This document shows positions 1 to 8,815 of a DNA stretch of 64,000 bases, one piece after another. Position numbers and translations under genes: made by a program. Origin of the DNA: an uncultured SAR86 cluster bacterium (GTDB taxonomy: Bacteria > Pseudomonadota > Gammaproteobacteria > Magnimaribacterales > Magnimaribacteraceae); NCBI GenBank assembly GCA_902628375.1, contig CACOMS010000004.1:1-64000 (forward strand), read 5' to 3'. Numbering within the stretch: the stretch's first letter is position 1; every line of letters begins with the position of its first letter. The notes beneath the pieces were generated by a model. It made no database searches. It was not told the DNA's origin and saw nothing but the letters and a program-made list of their open reading frames with translations.

Positions 1-521
1 TAAACATAGATTCAAATGCTTTATATAGACAAGAAGAATTGCATCAGATAAATGATGAATCTCAAGAAGATGCAAGAGAAGTAGAAGCTTCAAAATGGGA
101 TCTGAATTATGTGGCTCTAGATGGAAATATAGGCTGTATGGTAAATGGGGCTGGACTGGCTATGGGAACAATGGACATTATTAAGCTTTATGGTGGTGAC
201 CCAGCTAACTTCTTGGATGTAGGAGGCACTGTAGATGCAAAAAGGGTATCTGAAGCTTTTAAGATAATTCTTTCTGATGAGAATGTTAAAGCTGTCTTGA
301 TTAATATCTTTGGAGGGATTGTAAGATGTGACGTCATAGCAGATGGTGTTATAGAGGCAGTGAGCCAAATGGAAATTAATGTTCCTGTAGTGGTTCGTCT
401 AGAAGGAAATCAAGCAGAATTAGGCACTAAAAAATTAGGTGAAAGTGGGTTAAATATCATTGGAGCAAATAGCCTTGAAGAGGCAGCATCTAAAGTGGTT
501 GAGGTTTCTAAAGGGAGTTAA
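1..521 (+). CDS. sucC: Succinyl-CoA synthetase beta subunit, 3' part (5' end outside the window)
   Basis: The ADP/GDP-forming beta subunit, with SucD, converts succinyl-CoA to succinate with substrate-level phosphorylation in the TCA cycle. The frame is open from base 3, so the gene enters from the left edge and about 170 C-terminal residues are visible. They match SucC closely: the [20 protein letters not shown] segment, the FLDVGG loop, [11 protein letters not shown] and VVRLEGN. Only the start of the ATP-grasp domain is missing because of the window edge. A TTG at 39 is internal and is not the start. sucD follows after 2 bases, so the two are translationally coupled. Upstream, outside the window, sucB or lpd would be expected. 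Confidence 0.97.
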   Translation, partial: NIDSNALYRQEELHQINDESQEDAREVEASKWDLNYVALDGNIGCMVNGAGLAMGTMDIIKLYGGDPANFLDVGGTVDAKRVSEAFKIILSDENVKAVLINIFGGIVRCDVIADGVIEAVSQMEINVPVVVRLEGNQAELGTKKLGESGLNIIGANSLEEAASKVVEVSKGS

Positions 522-523
522 TT

Positions 524-1396
524 ATGAGTATTTTGATAGATGAAAATACAAAGGTTATTTGTCAGGGCTTTACAGGATCTCAAGCTACCCAGCACTGTGA
601 GCAATGCATTGATTACGGTACAAATTTAGTAGGAGGTGTAACGCCAGGAAAAGGAGGACAAACTCATTTAGATTTACCCGTTTTTGATTCCGTAACTGAA
701 GCCGTAAAGGAAACAGAAGCTGAGGCTAGTCTTATTTTTGTACCAGCTAGATTTTGTAAGTCCTCTATTCTTGAATCAGCAGAGGCAGGAATAAAGCTAA
801 TTGTATGCATAACAGAAGGCATACCCACTATCGATATGATAGAAGTGAAACACAGATGCGATGAAATGGGAGTAAGATTAATTGGTCCTAATTGCCCTGG
901 AATAATTACTCCAGGAAAGAGCAAAATGGGCATCATGCCAGCTTCAATACATCTGCCAGGAAAAGTAGGTGTTATATCTAGATCCGGAACCCTCACTTAT
1001 GAGGCGGTTAAACAAACCACTGATGAAGGATTTGGACAGAGCAGTTGTGTAGGAATAGGAGGAGACCCAATACCAGGAACTAGTTTTATTGATGTTCTGG
1101 AAATGTTCGAGAATGATGATCAGACAGAAGCAATTGTGATGGTAGGTGAGATAGGAGGAACAGCAGAAGAAGCAGCTGCTCAATATATTAAAGAAAATAT
1201 TACAAAACCGGTTGTTTCTTACATAGCAGGCGTTACTGCTCCATCAGGAAAAAGAATGGGCCATGCAGGAGCTATAATTGCTGGAGGAAAAGGCACCGCA
1301 GATGATAAATTCGAAGCACTTAAATCAGCAGGGGTTTATACCGTCAAAAGCCCTGCCGAAATAGGAAAGGGACTTAAAGAGTTAACTGGCTGGTAA
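524..1396 (+). CDS. sucD: Succinyl-CoA synthetase alpha subunit
   Basis: The alpha subunit binds CoA and carries the phosphohistidine of succinyl-CoA synthetase. Length (290 residues) equals the family norm. The N-terminal Rossmann CoA-binding domain has [12 protein letters not shown] and GGVTPGKGG; the C-terminal domain has the active-site histidine in KRMGHAGAI near residue 247. The ATG start follows sucC by 2 bases with a purine-rich ribosome site (AAAGGGAG) inside the end of sucC. The stop lies 5 bases from the stop of the convergent dehydrogenase gene, leaving no room for a separate terminator. Confidence 0.98.
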   Translation: MSILIDENTKVICQGFTGSQATQHCEQCIDYGTNLVGGVTPGKGGQTHLDLPVFDSVTEAVKETEAEASLIFVPARFCKSSILESAEAGIKLIVCITEGIPTIDMIEVKHRCDEMGVRLIGPNCPGIITPGKSKMGIMPASIHLPGKVGVISRSGTLTYEAVKQTTDEGFGQSSCVGIGGDPIPGTSFIDVLEMFENDDQTEAIVMVGEIGGTAEEAAAQYIKENITKPVVSYIAGVTAPSGKRMGHAGAIIAGGKGTADDKFEALKSAGVYTVKSPAEIGKGLKELTGW

Positions 1397-1401
1397 GCAT
1401 T

Positions 1402-2409
1402 TTAGAGGTAAATTCTTCCGTACTTTGTATTTAGAAAATCTTTCCAACTAATCGACTCTTGAGGAATAAAACCTGTTCCAGAAATCTTTTCTGTTAAGTG
1501 CATTTCTAATAGACCGCATACACCAGAAGCAGTTGTTAGCTGTATTGCACTAAAAGTTGAATTTCCTTCTATTTTTCTACAAAAAGTTTTTTCTTGAAGG
1601 ACGCCGCCTAATTTTCCGATAACTTTTACAAAAAAGATAACCACATCATTTGTCGTTCTAGGCACTTCCTTATCAAAAAGTTTTTCTAGTGACTCTCTAT
1701 TTCTTTTCAAATGAAGATCATTAAATAAGAATTTCATATGAGCTTGATGTCCAGGGTATCGAATCGTCTTATAGGTCAGATTTTCTACTTTTCCTTCATA
1801 TGTATCACACATAGTCGCACAGCCACCACTTGTGTTAAATGCTTCATAACTTTTACCTTCAATAATTAACTTTTCCATTCCTTCTAAAGGCATAACTTTT
1901 TGCTTTTTCCCTTCATAAATTACATCTGCTTCATTACAGTATTCATTAATCAGACCATTAGTGGACCAGCTCAAGTAGTAGCTCATTTCATTAGTTGTAT
2001 ACTTTGGTAAAGCTCCTACTCTCATTAATACTTCATTTACTTCATCAAATTCAGTGATCATTTCTGCAGCACAAATGTTAATAGCCCCTGGAGCTAACCC
2101 ACATTGAGGAATTAATACGGAGTTAGATTTTTTTGATTTTACATACTCCGTAGTAGATACGTCTTCCGTCAAGTCAAAGTACCCAATTCCCATATCTGAA
2201 GCCACATCGGCTATATTTTTATTCACTGCATATGGTCCAGCAGAAATAACAGCTGATTGATCTTTAAGGAATTCTTTTACTTGGCTTTTGGAGTTGGCAT
2301 CCATTCCATCTCTTAAGTCTCCACTTTTTACTTCGTAGTCATCTTTTAATAACTTTCTTATAGCCCAACCAATATTGCCACTTCCTATAATCGCTACTTT
2401 AGCTTTCAT
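1402..2409 (-). CDS. Saccharopine dehydrogenase / lysine 6-dehydrogenase family protein
   Basis: A 335-residue NAD(P)-dependent dehydrogenase of the saccharopine dehydrogenase-like family. The N-terminus is a Rossmann fold ([17 protein letters not shown]) and the middle has the family's GLAPGAINI stretch. Bacterial members of this size include lysine 6-dehydrogenase, which oxidises L-lysine to 2-aminoadipate semialdehyde. That fits the context: its start overlaps by 11 bases the stop of a frame ending in an ALDH7-type aldehyde dehydrogenase tail, and ALDH7 enzymes oxidise this same semialdehyde. I infer a lysine to 2-aminoadipate catabolic pair. The exact substrate is not provable from sequence, and saccharopine is the alternative. 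The gene looks intact although its upstream partner is only a fragment here. Confidence 0.75.
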   Translation of the reverse strand: MKAKVAIIGSGNIGWAIRKLLKDDYEVKSGDLRDGMDANSKSQVKEFLKDQSAVISAGPYAVNKNIADVASDMGIGYFDLTEDVSTTEYVKSKKSNSVLIPQCGLAPGAINICAAEMITEFDEVNEVLMRVGALPKYTTNEMSYYLSWSTNGLINEYCNEADVIYEGKKQKVMPLEGMEKLIIEGKSYEAFNTSGGCATMCDTYEGKVENLTYKTIRYPGHQAHMKFLFNDLHLKRNRESLEKLFDKEVPRTTNDVVIFFVKVIGKLGGVLQEKTFCRKIEGNSTFSAIQLTTASGVCGLLEMHLTEKISGTGFIPQESISWKDFLNTKYGRIYL

Positions 2410-3202
2410 CGAATTCTACACCTTGGGCCAAAGGAAGCTCAGAACCATAATTCAAAGTTGCTGTGGTTCTGCGCATATAGGCCTTCCATGAATCAGAGCC
2501 TGACTCTCTTCCTCCTCCTGTTTCTTTTTCTCCCCCAAATGCGCCTCCTATTTCTGCTCCGCTGGTTGCTAATACAGTTGCCTTAGACTTTATATAAAAA
2601 ATTTCTCCTGTCTCAATCTCAAATGCAATTACACCTACTACAGCGTTATCTGCATTTAAAACTAAATCTATTGCAAACCATTCATTTAAAAAATTAGTTC
2701 CAGCTTTTAGGTTAGCTTGATAAAGAGTATGCAATAAACTATGTCCAGTTCTATCTGCTGCTGCACAAGTTCTAGATGCTTGACCTCCTTTTCCATAATC
2801 TTTTGACTGCCCTCCGAAAGGCCTTTGATAAATTCTTCCTTCTTCTGTTCTAGAAAAAGGCAACCCCATATGCTCTAACTCAAAAACAGCTTTCGGGCCT
2901 TCAGCGCACATATACTCAATAGCGTCTTGATCTCCTATGTAGTCTGATCCTTTAACTGTATCGAACATATGCCATCTCCAATCATCATCAGGATCATCAC
3001 TTGCTATAGCGCAAGTAATTCCACCTTGAGCGGAGACTGTATGAGATCTGGTAGGAAATACTTTAGATATTACCGCTGTATTTAATCCAGATTCAGCTAA
3101 TTGCAAAGAGGCACGCATACCAGCTCCTCCACCACCTATGATAATTCCATCAAACTCCTTAACTGGAATATCCGATCCCTTTATGATTTCATCTACTTTC
3201 AT
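2399..3202 (-). CDS. Chimeric ORF: N-terminal SdhA joined to C-terminal ALDH7 (aminoadipate-semialdehyde dehydrogenase)
   Basis: A 267-residue frame made of two unrelated enzymes. Residues 1-213 are succinate dehydrogenase flavoprotein: FAD site [12 protein letters not shown], the [11 protein letters not shown] segment with the flavin-linking histidine, and [15 protein letters not shown]. After KATVLAT, where SdhA should continue GGAGR, the sequence switches to residues 214-267, [20 protein letters not shown] through [11 protein letters not shown] to LPLAQGVEF, which is the C-terminus of ALDH7/antiquitin. SdhA loses about 370 residues, including the succinate-binding and catalytic arginines; ALDH7 loses its NAD site and catalytic cysteine. 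Neither activity can remain. No sdhB follows. The SdhA start (ATG at 3202) lies 6 bases after sdhD. It may be a real inversion junction or a chimeric assembly. Confidence 0.9.
   Translation of the reverse strand: MKVDEIIKGSDIPVKEFDGIIIGGGGAGMRASLQLAESGLNTAVISKVFPTRSHTVSAQGGITCAIASDDPDDDWRWHMFDTVKGSDYIGDQDAIEYMCAEGPKAVFELEHMGLPFSRTEEGRIYQRPFGGQSKDYGKGGQASRTCAAADRTGHSLLHTLYQANLKAGTNFLNEWFAIDLVLNADNAVVGVIAFEIETGEIFYIKSKATVLATSGAEIGGAFGGEKETGGGRESGSDSWKAYMRRTTATLNYGSELPLAQGVEFDES
2550..2566 (-). other. Breakpoint between sdhA and ALDH7 sequence
   Basis: On the minus strand the codons run from SdhA (A-T-V-L-A-T) into ALDH7 (S-G-A-E-I-G-G). Typical SdhA has T-G-G-A-G-R here and ALDH7 has T-S-G-A-E-I, so both parents probably shared a few bases such as GGAGCAG at the join. 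The exact base cannot be fixed from one sequence. Microhomology of this kind is expected of illegitimate recombination and equally of multiple-displacement-amplification chimeras. Confidence 0.75.
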
Positions 3203-3208
3203 ATTCCT

Positions 3209-3574
3209 TTACCAAATAATTATTGCTGACCATAAAACAACTACGAGAATCAATAACCCACATATTACTCTATATATAAAGTTTAAGGGTTTACCTAAAA
3301 AAGAAATTTTTGGACTGGCAAAACCTAAAAATCTAGGAGAAAGGTAATCACTTCCAATTGCCCATGTTCCTAACCAGGCATGGACACCAAAGGATATAAG
3401 GAACAAGAAAGTTGCTACCTTCATTAATGGATTGCTCATTAAAGAGCTCCATGCAAAATAATCAACCGGGGTACTTTTTAGGAAAAAGCCTGTTAAAAAA
3501 AGAAAATACATTAAAAGTATTAAGGAGCTTATCCTGATAAGTAAAAAATCTATTGTGCCTTTACCTAATCTCAT
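3209..3574 (-). CDS. sdhD: Succinate dehydrogenase membrane anchor subunit SdhD
   Basis: The small membrane anchor of complex II, which holds haem b and the quinone site with SdhC. I place the start at the ATG at 3574, which overlaps the sdhC stop by one base (TAATG) and gives 121 residues, close to the usual 115; an upstream in-frame ATG at 3637 would only read through the sdhC end. Three membrane segments are visible, and FGVHAWLGTWAIGSDYL in the second and third holds the histidine that ligates haem. It is intact, in contrast to the broken sdhA right after it. Confidence 0.9.
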   Translation of the reverse strand: MRLGKGTIDFLLIRISSLILLMYFLFLTGFFLKSTPVDYFAWSSLMSNPLMKVATFLFLISFGVHAWLGTWAIGSDYLSPRFLGFASPKISFLGKPLNFIYRVICGLLILVVVLWSAIIIW

Positions 3575-3963
3575 TAAAACCAAAATACTCCAATAAATAA
3601 AAACAAAATAAAAAAGAAAATTACAATAGTTGACCAAGAAGTAATCTTAGTTGAAGACAATGTTTCTCCTATTCCAAAAAATTCACCTAGTAACTTCTTA
3701 ATTCCTGCTAATAAGTGGTACACCAAAAGCATAAAGACTATAGAAAACCCAACTTTAATTAGTAGGTTAGAGTTTATATCCTCAAGCAAAGATAAGTAGG
3801 AGCTTTCAGAGCCTAAAGATCTATCTAAAAGCCAAACTAAAAAAGGGAAGCTAAAAAATAAGATAAATCCACTTATTCTATGAAGAATGGAAACAATACC
3901 TGTAATGGGTAAGTTTATTCTTAATAAGTTTATAAAAACTGGCCTAGTATCTTCTTTAGTCAC
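3574..3963 (-). CDS. sdhC: Succinate dehydrogenase cytochrome b556 subunit SdhC
   Basis: The first gene of the sdhCDA cluster: 129 residues, matching the family's usual size, with three hydrophobic helices. The quinone-site motif SILHRISGFILF is near residues 25-36, and the haem-ligand helix contains LLVYHLLAGIKKLLGEF near residue 84. The short N-terminal sequence RPVFINLLRINLPI also fits SdhC. The stop overlaps the sdhD start. Upstream (3964-4042) is an AT-rich spacer after the MFS gene that must contain the promoter if the operon is transcribed on its own; I see no clear operator in it. Confidence 0.93.
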   Translation of the reverse strand: MTKEDTRPVFINLLRINLPITGIVSILHRISGFILFFSFPFLVWLLDRSLGSESSYLSLLEDINSNLLIKVGFSIVFMLLVYHLLAGIKKLLGEFFGIGETLSSTKITSWSTIVIFFFILFLFIGVFWF

Positions 3964-4042
3964 TTAATATAGAAATTTAGAAAAAATGGGTGTTTGTAGG
4001 TGCTAATTATAATTCTGCAACTACTCGAAAGCCATACTTTCC

Positions 4043-5208
4043 TTAAATATATCTCTTAATGTAAAGAACGAGCAGGAAGACAACTACAAAAATTGGGATG
4101 CATATCAAATAAGGCAAATTAGGAGATATCTCATATAGGAATCCACTCATTAGTGGCCCAATGGCGAAGCCTAATCCAGGTGCTACCATTGCCACTCCAA
4201 CAGCCTCTCCTTGATTAGAAGATCCAGCATTTAAAGAAGCTGTAGCTGTATAACCTGGAGAAGCTAATCCCATAGCAATTCCTAGAAAGGACATTCCTAA
4301 CACAAAAATGTAAAGGTAGTTGAAATAACTATAAATATTATTCCCAATATAAAGAATGGAATTGAGATTGATATGAAATTAATAGGAACTATTTTTGTTT
4401 TCTGTACATAAGTTAGTTGAACTAAAATAGAAAAAATCCCCAAAAGACCAAACGCAATTCCTTGTCTTTCCTGAGTTACGAGTGTAGAAAAATTAAATTT
4501 ATCTTGTATGTAAAAAGCAGCAACAGTCATAGTTGAAGAAAAGCAGATAAATATTAGTACCCCTATTCCTACAAAAACAAGAAGTTTGTAATCGTATGAC
4601 ATTCTTTCTCTTTTTCTTTCCTCGATTCCAGCCTCTAAAGTTTCTGGTAAATATAAATAAACCATCAATAAAGCAAGAAAACTCAAGAATGACATTAATA
4701 CTACGGGAATCAATCTCCCATATGGAGTTAAGTAAGAAGGAAAAATTTCTGTATTTGCTATCAAGAAAGCCACAAAACTAACCATTATTGGGGCAAATAT
4801 AGTACCCAGATTATTAGCAGCGCCATACTGTCCCATACCTGCAGATCTTTCTTCTTCTGTCGTTATATCTGCAATGTATGCTCCTGCTGCTGGTCTAGAG
4901 GCAGCACCAACAGCTGAATTTAAAACTCTAGCTAGGAGAAAGCTTAAAATTAGACTTGAGGTAAGAAGCACTCCTACTAGTCCAAGATAAGCAACAAGGA
5001 CAAATAAAAGAGAAGATATTATGTAACCAGCAAAACCGATCATTAAAACGGATTTTCTTCCTTTTCTGTCACTCATTCGCCCCCAAAAGGGAGTTGTAAG
5101 TAAAAAGACAAAAGCAGAAATGGAAACAAAAGTAGTAATTAGCCTGACACTAAAACCTAATTCCCTTCCTATTAAAGGCATAACTTGGGCATAAACTGAC
5201 TGCCCCAT
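4043..5208 (-). pseudogene. MFS transporter interrupted by a frameshift
   Basis: A major facilitator superfamily permease of DHA1 (drug/H+ antiporter-like) type. The first frame (4297-5208) covers about ten membrane helices with the loop motif GRMSDRKGRKSVLMIG after helix 2. It stops at 4297, and the last two helices (GFAIGPLMSGFLYE onward) continue in another frame at 4043-4303. Adding one T to the five-T run (plus-strand A-run 4304-4308) rejoins the frames as FTFFVLGMSFLG. So it is either a young pseudogene or a homopolymer sequencing error. The N-terminus is also odd: helix 1 (GFISILLIAVIFVS) extends upstream of the ATG at 5208 without a standard start codon. The substrate is unknown. Confidence 0.8.
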
Positions 5209-5269
5209 ACTTACAAAAATTACTGCTATTAAGAGTATGGAAATAAAACCCTTTTTATGTTCTTTTGTA

Positions 5270-7426
5270 TTAATTTGCTTTCCTTTCCTTTTGTTGCCTG
5301 ATTATAAATGCATACTCCATTGCCACTTCTTCCAAGCTAGCAAACCTACCACTTACTCCTCCGTGCCCTGCAGACATATTAACTTTCATTAATATAGGGT
5401 TATCAGATGTAGTGTAGTCTCTTAGTTTAGCTACATATTTAGCTGGCTCATAATACTGAACTTGTGAATCCCATAATCCTGTAGTTACTAAAATTGAAGG
5501 ATAACTTAGTGAGTCTATGTTGTCATAAGGTGAATATTTCATCATGTAATCGTATTGCTTCTTTATTCCTGGATTACCCCATTCATTGTATTCTCCAGTA
5601 GTTAAAGGTATTGATGGGTCTGACATAGTTGTGACAACATCTACAAACGGAACATTTGAAATGATTGCCTTATATAAATTAGGTTCAAAATTTATAACAG
5701 CACCCATTAATAAACCTCCAGCACTACCTCCTGCTGCAAATAGATTGTCTGGATCTACAACACCCCTTTTTACTAGCCCTTTAGTTACATCTATAAAATC
5801 ATAAAAAGTGTTAAGTTTTTTGTACATTTTTCCTTGCTCATACCACTCTCTTCCCATCTCTTGTCCACCCCTTATATGAGCTATAGCAAAGACATATCCT
5901 CTGTCTAAAAGAGAAAGTCTTGTGGAACTAAATCCTGCATCTAGTGAATTACCATAAGAACCATATCCATAAATAAATAAGGGGTTTTTTCCCTTTTTAT
6001 AACTGGTTTTTTTATAAACTAAAGAAACAGGTATATGAGTATTTCCATCTCTACTCTTTATCTTTAACCTCTTTACCCTATACAAACTTGGATCATAGGC
6101 TGTCTTTAATTTGGCTTGTTTTAGAAGTTTCTTTCTTGCTGAATTTAGAGAAGCCGAATAGATACTATCGGGGACCCTCATGCTGGTGTAGCCAAAATTA
6201 AAATTAGATGCGTTATATTCTGGGTTGGCAGCTAAATACAAAGAATAGGATGGATCCTGCATCTTTATGCTCTTGAAAGTAGAACCACTTCTTGAATAAA
6301 TTCTTAGTTTCTTTAAACCATCTTCTCTATAAATTAATACAAAATTAGAAGGAAAAGTTAACACTGATTCCAAGAATCTAGATTTATTATGCTGAATCAA
6401 ATTTTTCCAATTACTCTTTGAAGTACTACCTCCTTTTGGAACTTGCATTATCTTAAAGTTTTTTGCGTCGAGGTTAGTTTGGACTAGAAATCTATCTCCA
6501 TCATCTTCTATCCAATATAGATGACCTTTTTGCCTCTTTTGAAAAGACTTAGGTTTAGATAGAGGTTTATCGCTAGGTATCAATAAAGTCTCGGAAGAAG
6601 TAGTACTAGAAGCTTGTATTTCTATATAGCTCATAGTTCTAGAGTTTCCCAAAGATAAATGAAAAGTATTATCTGTTTCTTCATAGATAACTTTATCTTT
6701 CTCCTGCTCTTCTCCTAGCTTGTGTCTTAAAACTCGATAAGGAAGAAGGGTTATTGGATCTCTTTGAATATAAAAAATGTAGTCGGAGCCTGAAGACCAA
6801 GCGATATCTCCAGAAGTGTTTACTAATTTATCTTGGGTAAGCTTCCCTGTCTGTAGATTCTTGATTCTAATTTCATATTGCCTTCTTCCCGTCTTATCTT
6901 CAGCAAAAGCCAATAGATCTTCTGAAGGAGAAATATTCCAGTTAGCTAACCTATAAAATTTAGAGCTCTTTGCCAGGTTATTTACGTTTAGAATTTCTTC
7001 TTGCTTATCTGTAGTTATATTAGTCCTAATATAAATGGCATGTTCTTGATCAGGCTCATATCTTCTAAAGTAAGTATATGAACCCATTTTTACCGGCACT
7101 GAATCTTCTTTTTTAGGTATTCTTGATACTATTTCTTCAAATAGTTTTGATCTTAGGTCTAGTCCGTTTTTGAACCAGTTCTCTAAATATTTATTTTCTA
7201 GTCTTAAATGAGATAGAACTTTCTTATTTTTTCTTGTGTCATCTCTTAGCCACTGATAATTATCAATCCTCTCCTCACCATGTGCTTTATGCACGAAAGG
7301 AATTTTTTCTGGATTTGGTTTTTTCAATTTATCTTCACCATAAGTTGTTGATATAAAACAAGAGCACACTAACAGAAAACCCAGTAGGATTCTTTGATTA
7401 TGTAATTTACTTTCTTCTTTTAACAA
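5270..7426 (-). CDS. Exported S9 family peptidase, oligopeptidase B-like
   Basis: A prolyl-oligopeptidase-family serine peptidase (S9A, protease II-like) that cleaves short peptides. The N-terminal two thirds is the beta-propeller; the C-terminal alpha/beta hydrolase has the nucleophile in GGSAGG, the acid in TTGLWDSQV and the histidine in SAGHGGVSGRF. An open frame reaches 7510, but I prefer the TTG at 7426, which gives a signal peptide (ILLGFLLVCSCFISTTYG) and about 718 residues; the longer start would lie inside der. The overlap with der is about 20 bases. Export makes it a periplasmic or possibly lipid-anchored peptidase, useful for peptide scavenging. Start certainty is moderate. Confidence 0.88.
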   Translation of the reverse strand: MLKEESKLHNQRILLGFLLVCSCFISTTYGEDKLKKPNPEKIPFVHKAHGEERIDNYQWLRDDTRKNKKVLSHLRLENKYLENWFKNGLDLRSKLFEEIVSRIPKKEDSVPVKMGSYTYFRRYEPDQEHAIYIRTNITTDKQEEILNVNNLAKSSKFYRLANWNISPSEDLLAFAEDKTGRRQYEIRIKNLQTGKLTQDKLVNTSGDIAWSSGSDYIFYIQRDPITLLPYRVLRHKLGEEQEKDKVIYEETDNTFHLSLGNSRTMSYIEIQASSTTSSETLLIPSDKPLSKPKSFQKRQKGHLYWIEDDGDRFLVQTNLDAKNFKIMQVPKGGSTSKSNWKNLIQHNKSRFLESVLTFPSNFVLIYREDGLKKLRIYSRSGSTFKSIKMQDPSYSLYLAANPEYNASNFNFGYTSMRVPDSIYSASLNSARKKLLKQAKLKTAYDPSLYRVKRLKIKSRDGNTHIPVSLVYKKTSYKKGKNPLFIYGYGSYGNSLDAGFSSTRLSLLDRGYVFAIAHIRGGQEMGREWYEQGKMYKKLNTFYDFIDVTKGLVKRGVVDPDNLFAAGGSAGGLLMGAVINFEPNLYKAIISNVPFVDVVTTMSDPSIPLTTGEYNEWGNPGIKKQYDYMMKYSPYDNIDSLSYPSILVTTGLWDSQVQYYEPAKYVAKLRDYTTSDNPILMKVNMSAGHGGVSGRFASLEEVAMEYAFIIRQQKERKAN

Positions 7427-8777
7427 TTCTTTTTCTTCTTTTCTTTTGGCGATCTGTGAGAGTATTTTTTTTATTTTTATATGGATTTTCAGAATCCATA
7501 AATTGCACAAAAACTGAAGTTGATAGATCTAATTCTTTTCTAAAGAAATTTTCTAAATATCTTTTATAAGTATTTTGTAGACTGGATAAATTGTTTCCAT
7601 GAACTACTATCCTTAAAGGGTTTTTTCCTCCTGCATGAGCATACCTTAATTTAGGTCTAAACCGCCCGCTCATTGAAGGAGGTTGCTGCACTAAGGCATC
7701 TGAAAGAATACTATTTAGCTTATTTGTACTAACTTCTTTGGTGTTTCGCTCATGCCTTTGAACTGATTGCTTTATCAATTTAATTAGTCCCTTATTTTCT
7801 TGAGCTGATATGAAGTGGGTATCAATATAATCTGCAAACCTTAGCTTTCTCTCAACTTGAGTCCTTACAAGGTCTTTTTCTTTAGCTGTTAGTAAATCAG
7901 CTTTATTAGCAGCTAAAACTACAGTATTTCCAGAAGCTAGAGCCAAGCCCAAAAGATGAATATCTTGGTCGACAATGGACTCAGAGCTATCAATTAACAG
8001 AATGGTAATCTTTGAAAGCTTTATTGATTCTAATGACTGAGAAATTGAAAATTCTTCAAGTTTTTCTTTAGAAGCTCTTTTTCTTCTTATCCCCGCAGTG
8101 TCAATTAAATAGAATTCTTTACCCGAAATCTTTATTGGAACTTCAATTGAGTCTCTGGTCGTACCTGAAATTGAAGAAACTAAGAGTCTTTCTTCTCCAA
8201 GGACAGTATTAACAAAAGTGGACTTGCCTACATTAGGTCTGCCTATTAAGGATATTCTTAAAGCATTGGAGGAATCTTCTTTTTCTTCATTAGATGATTT
8301 TTCTGAGAAAAGCTCTGCTTCTAATTGCTTTAGTCCTCTGTTATGAGAGCAAGATATATAAAGTATGTTTTTGAACCCTAGTGAATCAAATTCGCTTAGC
8401 TGTTCTTGATCTTTCTCAGAGTCAACTTTGTTTACTACAAGAGTAATTGGTTTGTTCACTTTTCTTAAACTTAAAGAAATTTCCTCATCTAAAGCAACCA
8501 ACCCATCCTTGGCATCAACTACAAATATCAGTTCGTCTGCCTCTTTTATAGCTAAGTTTGTCTGGCCTATGACTGAACGAGAAATATCATCACTTTCAGG
8601 AGCAATGCCACCTGTATCAATAAGTATCCTATTTGAATTCTTTGCTTTTCCATATTGACGATCCCTAGTTAAGCCAGAGAAATCTGCAACCAAAGCAGCT
8701 CGTGAACCGGTTAAAAAATTAAATAAACTTGATTTACCAACATTTGGTCTACCAACAATAGCAACTAAAGACGACAT
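7407..8777 (-). CDS. der: Ribosome biogenesis GTPase Der (EngA)
   Basis: A double-GTPase that assists 50S ribosomal subunit maturation. At 456 residues it is near the family norm. Two P-loops GRPNVGKS are seen at about residues 9 and 179, with the second domain's DTAGIRRK switch, NKVD and NKAD specificity motifs, and a C-terminal KH-like domain followed by a basic tail. It lies downstream of bamB, the conserved gammaproteobacterial hisS-yfgM-bamB-der order, with about 38 bases between them. Confidence 0.98.
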   Translation of the reverse strand: MSSLVAIVGRPNVGKSSLFNFLTGSRAALVADFSGLTRDRQYGKAKNSNRILIDTGGIAPESDDISRSVIGQTNLAIKEADELIFVVDAKDGLVALDEEISLSLRKVNKPITLVVNKVDSEKDQEQLSEFDSLGFKNILYISCSHNRGLKQLEAELFSEKSSNEEKEDSSNALRISLIGRPNVGKSTFVNTVLGEERLLVSSISGTTRDSIEVPIKISGKEFYLIDTAGIRRKRASKEKLEEFSISQSLESIKLSKITILLIDSSESIVDQDIHLLGLALASGNTVVLAANKADLLTAKEKDLVRTQVERKLRFADYIDTHFISAQENKGLIKLIKQSVQRHERNTKEVSTNKLNSILSDALVQQPPSMSGRFRPKLRYAHAGGKNPLRIVVHGNNLSSLQNTYKRYLENFFRKELDLSTSVFVQFMDSENPYKNKKNTLTDRQKKRRKRIVKRRK

Positions 8778-8815
8778 TTTATAAATCTAAAAAAAAGCAG
8801 ATGAATTATAAAGTC

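Noticed and set aside
664-996. Minus-strand open frame of 110 residues within sucD
   Set aside because: It is the antisense shadow of a strongly conserved gene, with no ribosome site and no recognisable protein features. Many similar frames (for example 12157-12435 +, 8862-9209 +, 38418-38753 +) were left out for the same reason.
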